Assembly: GCF_003105155.1 (NCBI RefSeq) | Contig: NZ_QETK01000032.1 | Span: 1 to 52,689 of the forward strand | Source of the DNA: Pseudomonas sp. SDI | GTDB taxonomy: Bacteria; Pseudomonadota; Gammaproteobacteria; Pseudomonadales; Pseudomonadaceae | DNA length: 52,689 bases | Reading direction: 5' to 3' | Shown: positions 46,588 to 52,689 of the stretch, piece after piece | Layout: every line of letters starts with the position of its first letter | Numbering within the stretch: position 1 is the stretch's first letter | The notes under the pieces: model-generated | The model's database searches: none | The model's input: the letters and a program-made list of their open reading frames with translations, nothing else | Told to the model about the DNA's origin: nothing | Translations under genes and position numbers: made by a program

Positions 46588-46949
46588 GGTCGCACCAGAA
46601 ATACGCGGTACTGGCCCAGCGCTTCGCGCTGGTCGCGGTCGGCGAACAGGCTCAGCTCGCCGCGGCGCAGGTTGCGCACACCAGTGTTGCCCAGCTTCAG
46701 TTGCCAGTGACACCGTGCAGCGCCCTGCTGCAATTGACCATCGACCAGACTCTGCGCCGGCCAGAACTGCTCCACGGCAAAGCGCGCTTGCAGCTCGCGG
46801 GCGCAGAGCGCGCCGAGGCGATGCTGCTGCACACTCTGCTGCACCGCCAGGCGCTGGCGCAGTACCTGGCTGGTCATGATCGCCAGGGTGGCCGCGATGG
46901 CCAGGGCGACGGTGACTTCCAGCAAGGTGAAACCCCGTTGCCCGTTCAT
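46584..46949 (-). CDS. gspI: Type II secretion minor pseudopilin GspI
   Basis: Minor pseudopilin of 121 aa. The prepilin peptidase site is MNGQRG, then FTLLEVTVALAIAATLAIMT with Glu5. The start is ATG 46949, overlapping the gspH stop. GspI initiates the tip complex in studied systems. A longer upstream frame belongs to gspH. Confidence 0.9.
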   Translation of the reverse strand: MNGQRGFTLLEVTVALAIAATLAIMTSQVLRQRLAVQQSVQQHRLGALCARELQARFAVEQFWPAQSLVDGQLQQGAARCHWQLKLGNTGVRNLRRGELSLFADRDQREALGQYRVFLVRP

Positions 46950-47383
46950 GGCGTGCGCGTCGTCAGCAGCCGGCCGCTGGCGTCCCAGCGCCACTGTTCG
47001 GCGCCCTCGGGCCAGTGCCAGCGCAGTGCGCGGGGCTGGGCCACACCGGAGGGGGTGAAGATCAGCTGCGGGGTCTGGCTCGGCACCCAGTCGGCGCGCA
47101 GGCTGCCCGGCCAATCGCCCAGGGCCACCGGCTCCAGCTGCCAGCGCTGGTTGACCATGCGCACGAACTCCGGCCGCGTGCCGGTCCAACGCAAGCCGCG
47201 CAGTTGCCCGGCATGCACGGCCTGGTCAGCCTGCTGGCGACTGAGCGCGGCCAACCGCTCCAGCGCTTGCCGAGCATGGGCCTTGCCGCTGTCGAGCCAA
47301 GCCACACCGAGGCTGGTCAGCAGCCCGGCGATAAACAGCACCACCAGCAGTTCAAGCAGACTGAACCCGCGCTCGCTCGACAC
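46946..47383 (-). CDS. gspH: Type II secretion minor pseudopilin GspH
   Basis: Minor pseudopilin of 145 aa starting at GTG 47383, 2 bases after the gspG stop. The signal is MSSERG, then FSLLELLVVLFIAGLLTSLG with Glu5. The GspH/FimT-like domain follows. Connects the tip to the GspG shaft. Confidence 0.88.
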   Translation of the reverse strand: MSSERGFSLLELLVVLFIAGLLTSLGVAWLDSGKAHARQALERLAALSRQQADQAVHAGQLRGLRWTGTRPEFVRMVNQRWQLEPVALGDWPGSLRADWVPSQTPQLIFTPSGVAQPRALRWHWPEGAEQWRWDASGRLLTTRTP

Positions 47384-47385
47384 CC

Positions 47386-47820
47386 TCAGAGTTCCCAGTT
47401 ACCCAGGTCGGCGTCGATCCCCTCGCCGCCTTCCACGCCGTCGGCGCCCAGCGAATAGATGTCGACCCGGCCGTGCTCGCCCGGCAGGCGGTATTGATAG
47501 GCGGTGCCCCACGGGTCCTGCGGCAGGCGGCGGATGTAACCATCGGCACGCCAGGCACGCGGGATCGGCTCGACGCTCGGCTTGGCCACCAGCGCCGCCA
47601 GGCCCTGGTCGTTGCTCGGGAAGCGCAGGTTGTCCAGGCGGTACATGTCCAGTGCCTGTTCCAGGGTCGACAGGTCGGCCATGACTTTCTGTTTCATCGC
47701 CTTGTCCTGGCTACCGAGCACGCTGGGCGCGACCACCGCGATCAGCAGGCCCATGATGAAAATCACCACCATGATTTCCATCAGGGTGAAGCCGCCCTGG
47801 GCGGACCGGTTTCTGCGCAT
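47386..47820 (-). CDS. gspG: Type II secretion major pseudopilin GspG
   Basis: Major pseudopilin of 144 aa. Leader MRRNRSAQGG, then FTLMEIMVVIFIMGLLIAVV with Glu5. The conserved C-terminal region PQDPWGTAYQYRLPGEHG and DIYSLGADGVEGGEG contains the calcium-binding loop of GspG. Forms the shaft of the pseudopilus. The start is ATG 47820, 13 bases after gspF. Confidence 0.95.
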   Translation of the reverse strand: MRRNRSAQGGFTLMEIMVVIFIMGLLIAVVAPSVLGSQDKAMKQKVMADLSTLEQALDMYRLDNLRFPSNDQGLAALVAKPSVEPIPRAWRADGYIRRLPQDPWGTAYQYRLPGEHGRVDIYSLGADGVEGGEGIDADLGNWEL

Positions 47821-47833
47821 CGTCTTGCTCCTT

Positions 47834-49036
47834 TTAAAGTGTCAGGCCCTGGTTGAGCTGCATGATCGGCAACAGCACGGCGAGCACGATGAACAGCACC
47901 ACCGCGCCCATCACCAGAATCATCAGCGGTTCGAACAACGCCATGGCCGTGTCGACCTGGCGGGCAAAACCGCGCTCTTGATTGTCGGCGACCCGTTCGA
48001 GCATGTCCGGCAAGGTGCCGCTGGCCTCGCCACTGGCAACCATGTTCAGTAGCAACGGTGGGAAGTGGCCGCTGGCATCCAGCGCGCGGTGCAGGCTGAC
48101 GCCACTTTCCACATCGCTGCTCACCCGTTGCAGGGCCAGGCGAATGCGCCGGTTGTTGACCGTGGCCGTCGCCACCTGCAGCGCTTCCAGCAGCGGCACG
48201 CCGCTGCCGGCCAGAATCGCCAGGCTGCGCGACAGCCGCGCGCTCTCCAACACCGCGAGCAAGGCGCCGATACGCGGCAGGCGCAGCAGCAGATCGTCGC
48301 GGCGCAGGCACCAGTGCGGTTTGCGTAACAGCCAGGCGCCGCCCAGCATCAGCAGCATCGCGCCGCCAAACAGCCAGGGCCCGAGCAGGGTCAAGGTATC
48401 GCTGATGCCGATCAGCAGCGTGGTGACCCACGGCAGGCTCTGCCCGGCATGGGTAAACTGCTCGGTGAGTTTCGGCACCACGAAGGTCATCAGCCCGACC
48501 ACCACCGCCAGCGACACGCCCATCAGCACGCAGGGATAGATCAGCGCGGTGCGCGCCTTGTGCTGCTGGCGCTGAACCTGCTCCAGGTGTTCGGCCAGGC
48601 GCTCCAGCACCTGGGCCAGGCGCCCGGAACGTTCGCCGGCCTCGACCAGCGCGCAATACAGGCCGGAGAACAAGCCGCCCTGACGGGCGAAACTGCGCGC
48701 CAGGCCAAGGCCTTCGGCCAGCGAACCACGCACCGCCACCAGCAGGTTGCGCAGCGCCGGCTGTACCAACTGGCGCTCCAGCGTGGCCAGGGCATCCACC
48801 AGCGGAATGCCGGCACCGGTCAGCGTCGCCAACTGCCGGGTCAGCTCGCACAACTGAGCGCGGTTGACCCGCTGCCGGCGCGGCGTCTGGCTGCCCGCCT
48901 GCTGACGCTGCAACTGCCGGGCAAACAGGCCCTGCTCGCGCAACAGTTGGCGCGCGTGGCGTTCGCTGTCAGCCTGCAGACTGGCCTTGTGGGTCTGGCC
49001 GGCGAGATCGACGGCCTGGTAACGGTAGGTCGGCAT
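47834..49036 (-). CDS. gspF: Type II secretion platform protein GspF
   Basis: Polytopic inner membrane protein of 400 aa with two T2SF domains (LTRQLATLTGAGIPLVDAL and SRSLAILAGSGVPLLEAL) and three helices. The N-terminal YRYQAVDLAGQTHKASLQA is typical. It couples the GspE motor to pseudopilus assembly. It starts at ATG 49036, 3 bases after the gspE stop. Confidence 0.95.
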   Translation of the reverse strand: MPTYRYQAVDLAGQTHKASLQADSERHARQLLREQGLFARQLQRQQAGSQTPRRQRVNRAQLCELTRQLATLTGAGIPLVDALATLERQLVQPALRNLLVAVRGSLAEGLGLARSFARQGGLFSGLYCALVEAGERSGRLAQVLERLAEHLEQVQRQQHKARTALIYPCVLMGVSLAVVVGLMTFVVPKLTEQFTHAGQSLPWVTTLLIGISDTLTLLGPWLFGGAMLLMLGGAWLLRKPHWCLRRDDLLLRLPRIGALLAVLESARLSRSLAILAGSGVPLLEALQVATATVNNRRIRLALQRVSSDVESGVSLHRALDASGHFPPLLLNMVASGEASGTLPDMLERVADNQERGFARQVDTAMALFEPLMILVMGAVVLFIVLAVLLPIMQLNQGLTL

Positions 49037-49039
49037 CGG

Positions 49040-50497
49040 TCAGCCCTGCACTGCGCGCAGCACTTCGGCGAGGGACGTGTCGCCGCGCGCCAGGCAGTCG
49101 CTGGCCATACCGGCCAGGCTCTGCCGACGGCCGTCGAGGTAGTCCTGCATGGCCACCTCGCTGGCACCGGCATAGAGCAAGGCGATCAGCCCGGCATCCA
49201 GTTCGATGAATTCGTAGAGCCCGAGGCGTCCGCGATAGCCGCTGCCCTGGCAATCCTCGCAACCGCGCGGGTGATAGCTGTGAGCGAGCCTGTCGAGTTC
49301 CGGCCACAGCGAGCACTCGGCCGCCTGCAAAGGCTGGCGCACCGCGCAACTGCACAGCCGCCGCACCAACCGCTGGGCCAGTACCCCGCGCAGGCACGAA
49401 GCGATCAGAAACGGTTCGATGCCCATGTCGCGCAAGCGTGTAACCGCGCCCACCGCGCTGTTGGTGTGCAGGGTCGACAGCACCAGATGACCGGTAAGGC
49501 TGGCCTGCACGGCGATCTGCGCGGTCTCCTGGTCACGGATCTCGCCGAGCATGATCACGTCCGGGTCCTGGCGCAGGATGGCGCGCAGGCCGCTGGCGAA
49601 GGTCAGGCCGGCGCGCGGGTTGATGGCGGTCTGGCCGATACCGGCGATGGCGTATTCCACCGGGTCCTCGACGGTGAGGATATTGCGGCTGCCGTCGTTC
49701 AGGCTGTTGAGGCTGGCGTACAGCGTGGTGGTCTTGCCCGAGCCGGTCGGGCCGGTGCTCAGGACAATCCCGTTGGGCCGCCCGAGGCAGCCGCGCAGGC
49801 CCTGCTCGACCGCCGCCGGCATGCCCAGGTTGGGCAGCGCGAGCAGGCTGGCCTGCTTGTCGAGCACCCGCATCACTACCCGTTCGCCATGAATGCCGGG
49901 CAGGGTCGAAACCCGCACGTCTACTTCACGCCCGCCCGAGCGCAAGGTGATACGGCCGTCCTGGGGTTGGCGTTTTTCGGCGATGTCGAGGCGGGCCATG
50001 ACCTTGATCCGCGACACCAGCATCGCCGACAGCGCGCGTGGCGGGCGCAGCAGTTCACGCAGGTGGCCGTCGACGCGCAGGCGCACCACCAGGCTCTGCT
50101 CGAAGGTTTCGATATGGATGTCCGAGGCCTGGCTGCGCAGCGCCTCGGCGAACAGGCCATTGATCAGGCGGATCACCGGCGCCTCGTCGTCGCTTTCCAG
50201 CAAGTCTTCGATGTGCGGCATTTCGCTCATCAGGCCATCAAGGTCGACCTGCGCGCCAATACCTTCGATCAACGCCGCCGTGGCACCGTCGCCGGCCTGA
50301 TAAAGCTGGCCGAGGCGCTCGTCGAACGCGCGGCTGTCGAGCCGGCACACGGCCTCAGGCTGGCCCTGCGCACGCAGCAGTTCCTGCAACTGATCGCTGT
50401 CGGCATCGTCGCGCAGCCACAGGCTCCAGCCGCTGGCACCGGGCACCAAGGCCAGGCCGGTTTGCCGCGCCAGCCGGTAAGGCAGCAGCGCCATCAC
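49040..50497 (-). CDS. gspE: Type II secretion ATPase GspE
   Basis: AAA-type secretion ATPase of 485 aa. N-terminal domain binding GspL, then the nucleotide-binding core: Walker A GPTGSGKTTTLYASLN, Asp box LTVEDPVEY, Walker B IMLGEIRDQETAQIA, and His box LVLSTLHTNSAVGA. The zinc-binding C-subdomain has CSC and later CEDC, so the first pair is C-x-C rather than C-x-x-C. The start is GTG 50497 (overlapping the gspD stop as GTGA) or ATG 50494. It would power pseudopilus assembly. Confidence 0.95.
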   Translation of the reverse strand: MMALLPYRLARQTGLALVPGASGWSLWLRDDADSDQLQELLRAQGQPEAVCRLDSRAFDERLGQLYQAGDGATAALIEGIGAQVDLDGLMSEMPHIEDLLESDDEAPVIRLINGLFAEALRSQASDIHIETFEQSLVVRLRVDGHLRELLRPPRALSAMLVSRIKVMARLDIAEKRQPQDGRITLRSGGREVDVRVSTLPGIHGERVVMRVLDKQASLLALPNLGMPAAVEQGLRGCLGRPNGIVLSTGPTGSGKTTTLYASLNSLNDGSRNILTVEDPVEYAIAGIGQTAINPRAGLTFASGLRAILRQDPDVIMLGEIRDQETAQIAVQASLTGHLVLSTLHTNSAVGAVTRLRDMGIEPFLIASCLRGVLAQRLVRRLCSCAVRQPLQAAECSLWPELDRLAHSYHPRGCEDCQGSGYRGRLGLYEFIELDAGLIALLYAGASEVAMQDYLDGRRQSLAGMASDCLARGDTSLAEVLRAVQG

Positions 50498-52455
50498 CAG
50501 ACGCCCTCGCCCATCCGCGCCCGGCTTGAGGGGAAGACCTTCTGCAGTTGGGCACCGTCGGCCAGGCTTGGCACCTTCAGCGGCGTGTCGCGTTGCAAGT
50601 GCTGGTATTTGTCAGCGCTGTAGTCGGCCAGGCTCGGGCCGTCGCGCAGGATCCGCGGGCGGATGAAGACCATCAGGTTCTGCTTCACCCCCTGATGACC
50701 GTTGGAACGAAACAGCGCGCCGAGCCCAGGAATATCGCCGAGGAACGGCACCTTCTGCTTGCTTTCGGTGAGCTGGTCGCTGATCAGCCCGCCGAGAATC
50801 ACCAGGCCGTTGTCCTCGACCATGACCTTGGTCTTGATCTCGCGCTTGTTGGTGATCACGTCGCTGGCCTTGACGTTGTCGGCAATCGACGAGACCTCCT
50901 GAACGATGTCCAGGCGCACGGTGTTGTCGATGTTGATCTGCGGCTTGATGCGCAGCTTGACCCCGACCTCCTTACGCTCGATGGTCTGGTACGGGTTGGT
51001 GTTGTCCTGGGTTACCGAACCGGTCACGAACGGTACTTCCTGGCCAACCAGGATCGACGCCTCGGCGTTGTCCAGGGTCAGCAGGGTCGGCGAGGACAGC
51101 AGGTTGAAGCCGCTCTGGCTCTTCAGCGCATTGACCAGCACGGCGAAGTTGAAACCGCCGCCGAAGTTGCCCAGGCCGGCGGTGATGCCGTTGCTGGCCG
51201 AGAGCAACTTGCCCAGCGCGGCGTTATCGCCGGCGGCGGCCGCGCCGGCAATGCTGGCGATGTTCGGCCCGCCAGCACCGAAGTTGATCACCCCGGCGCC
51301 GAATTTCTCGTCGGCGAACAGCCACTGCACACCCAGCTCCTGGGCACGCGAATCCGACACCTCGGCAATGATCGCCTCGACCACCACCTGGGCGCGGCGA
51401 ATATCCAACTGCTCGACGATGTTGCGGTAGGCCGCCAGTTCGCTGTCGGGGCCGACCATGACCACGGCGTTGGTGCCCTCTTCGTATTCCAGGCGAATGC
51501 CCGAGCTGCTGGTCGGCACCCGTGGTGCGTCGCCCTTGGCCGCTTCGCCCTCGCCGCCCGGCGCCGGCAGGGTGTCCTGGCTGAGACTGCGCAGCACCTT
51601 GACCACTTCGCTGGCGTTGGCATGACGCAGGTAGATGACCTGGGTGTTGGAACTGCGCAGGTCGTCGCGTGGACGGTCCAGCTGGCTGAGCAAGGCGCGC
51701 ACGCGCTCGCGGCTGTCGGCGCTGCCGCGTACCAGCAAGGCGTTGCTGCGCGGGTCGGCGATCACCTGGGCGCTGTCGGCGCCGCCCTGCTCGCGCGCCA
51801 GCAGACGGCTGATCAGTTGGCTGGTGTCGGCGGCGCTGGCATGTTTCAGCGGCATCACTTGCAGCGGTTCCTCGCTGACCTGATCGAGCTGCTTGAGCAG
51901 GCTGTCGATGCGTTCCAGGTTGCTGCGCCAGTCGGTCACCACCAGCAGGTTGGCCGCTGGGTAAGGCGTGATCACGCCGACGCGGGGGTCGATCAGCGGC
52001 TTGAGAATGCCGAGCATCTGTTCGCTGGCCGCATTGCGTACGCTGAACACGCGGGTGGCCATGCCGTCGCTGCGGTCCTTGCGTTTGGCGCCATTTTCCA
52101 CCGGCACCGGCTCCAGCCGAGCAGCCTCATCGGGGACGATCTTGACGTTGCCGTTGGGCAGGTCGACAGCAGCGAAGCCTTGCGCACGCAACTGCGCGAG
52201 AAAGATGTCGTAGATCGCCTCGCTGTCGTGGCGATCGACAGTGCGCACAGTGACCTTGCCTTTCACTCGCGGGTCGACGATGAACGTGGTGCCGGTGATC
52301 TGTGACACGCTGTCGATGAATTCGCCCAGGTCGGTGTCGACGAAATTCACTTCGTACAGCGGTGTTTCCTCATCGTCCGGCACCTGCGGCTCTTGCGCCA
52401 GGGCCAGGGGCGCGGCGAAGCTCAGCAGCGCGGCGAGGCAGTAAGTAGCGATCAT
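50494..52455 (-). CDS. gspD: Type II secretion secretin GspD
   Basis: Outer membrane secretin of 653 aa, first gene of the operon. Signal peptide 1-20 (LLSFAAPLALA). N0 domain from about 33 (VNFVDTDLGEFIDSVSQI), N1-N3 KH-like repeats (FSVRNAASEQ, MPLKHASAADTSQL, VIYLRHANASEV), and the secretin core ending in VPFLGDIPGLGALFRS. A short S-domain-like tail follows. The start is ATG 52455 with AAGGA upstream. No gspC precedes it in the 234 bases left of the window. Confidence 0.95.
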   Translation of the reverse strand: MIATYCLAALLSFAAPLALAQEPQVPDDEETPLYEVNFVDTDLGEFIDSVSQITGTTFIVDPRVKGKVTVRTVDRHDSEAIYDIFLAQLRAQGFAAVDLPNGNVKIVPDEAARLEPVPVENGAKRKDRSDGMATRVFSVRNAASEQMLGILKPLIDPRVGVITPYPAANLLVVTDWRSNLERIDSLLKQLDQVSEEPLQVMPLKHASAADTSQLISRLLAREQGGADSAQVIADPRSNALLVRGSADSRERVRALLSQLDRPRDDLRSSNTQVIYLRHANASEVVKVLRSLSQDTLPAPGGEGEAAKGDAPRVPTSSSGIRLEYEEGTNAVVMVGPDSELAAYRNIVEQLDIRRAQVVVEAIIAEVSDSRAQELGVQWLFADEKFGAGVINFGAGGPNIASIAGAAAAGDNAALGKLLSASNGITAGLGNFGGGFNFAVLVNALKSQSGFNLLSSPTLLTLDNAEASILVGQEVPFVTGSVTQDNTNPYQTIERKEVGVKLRIKPQINIDNTVRLDIVQEVSSIADNVKASDVITNKREIKTKVMVEDNGLVILGGLISDQLTESKQKVPFLGDIPGLGALFRSNGHQGVKQNLMVFIRPRILRDGPSLADYSADKYQHLQRDTPLKVPSLADGAQLQKVFPSSRARMGEGVW

Positions 52456-52689
52456 CGTTCATCCTTGGCGCTGAGTTTGTCGGGGCGGAAGTTTGGGGAG
52501 GTTGTGTGACGGTTTGATGGCCGTTGGTTGACGACAAAACCCCTCGTAGGACTTTTCGCCATCTCGCGACAGACGCTTCCCAACCTTCCTAACCCACCGT
52601 TTCTACGCACTTTTCTCGCCTACCCTGCGCCTACTTCAGACGGTTCGCACGGATGCCTCGCCGTCTTTCTGCGGTTCGAGCACAGGGAG
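52456..52689. other. Upstream region of gspD, no gene seen
   Basis: 234 bases to the window edge. I find no coding frame of quality on either strand, no GspC-like start, and no clear hairpin. It presumably holds the gspD promoter and part of whatever follows. Confidence 0.5.

Noticed and set aside
50548..52305. 585-aa open frame on the plus strand opposite gspD
   Set aside because: Shadow of a well-formed secretin gene; no start context, no recognisable motif.

Overview
The window is a stretch of high-GC chromosome from a Pseudomonas of the fluorescens/putida type. The call rests on gene content, on REP elements with the core CGGGACGAGCCCGC, and on gene order. From memory, several blocks (wsp; spdH; recJ; thrC-hom-dsbC-xerD-antiporter; rplS-trmD-rimM-rpsP-ffh; purT) fall in the same neighbourhood and similar order in P. 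aeruginosa PAO1. That comparison is recalled, not computed. I see no prophage, insertion sequence, CRISPR array, rRNA or tRNA.

Layout. 1-3026 (minus): start of a Wsp surface-sensing operon, wspA-wspB-wspC, with wspC cut by the window edge. 3265-3948: a TerB/DUF533 protein. 4116-14101 (plus): a LysR regulator followed by a polyamine cluster: aldehyde dehydrogenase, substrate-binding protein, ABC ATPase, two permeases, second aldehyde dehydrogenase, and a Tat-exported SpdH-type spermidine dehydrogenase. 14211-20014: OYE-family oxidoreductase, recJ, yaeQ, a class III CoA-transferase, and a small binding-protein-like gene with no ordinary start codon. 20045-20195 (minus): a likely small RNA with its own terminator. 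20276-25870: a Roc/Sad three-component c-di-GMP signalling locus (BvgA-like regulator, REC-EAL regulator, BvgS-like hybrid kinase). 26108-40567: conserved core genes (thrC, hom, dsbC, xerD, Na+/H+ antiporter, thioesterase, rplS-trmD-rimM-rpsP, ffh, ccsA-like, CNNM/CorC-like, purT) with an MFS pseudogene before purT. 40695-43863: small housekeeping genes (VUT, DUF1289, gamma carbonic anhydrase, two Nudix hydrolases, L,D-transpeptidase). 43873-52455 (minus): a type II secretion operon gspD-E-F-G-H-I-J-L-M-N, tightly overlapped, with no gspC or gspK in the window.

How it works together. In the polyamine cluster, exported SpdH would cleave spermidine in the periplasm to an aminoaldehyde plus diaminopropane. 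The YdcSTUV-like transporter would import polyamine or product, and the two PatD-like dehydrogenases would oxidise the aminoaldehyde in the cytoplasm. Wsp and Roc are two separate c-di-GMP inputs about 19 kb apart: in known systems Wsp drives synthesis through WspR, and RocR is a phosphodiesterase. The most notable open points are the T2SS lacking K and C, the antisense-oriented small RNA, the CTG/TTG start at 19133, and the two-ALDH spermidine cluster with a REP hairpin between binding-protein and ATPase genes.
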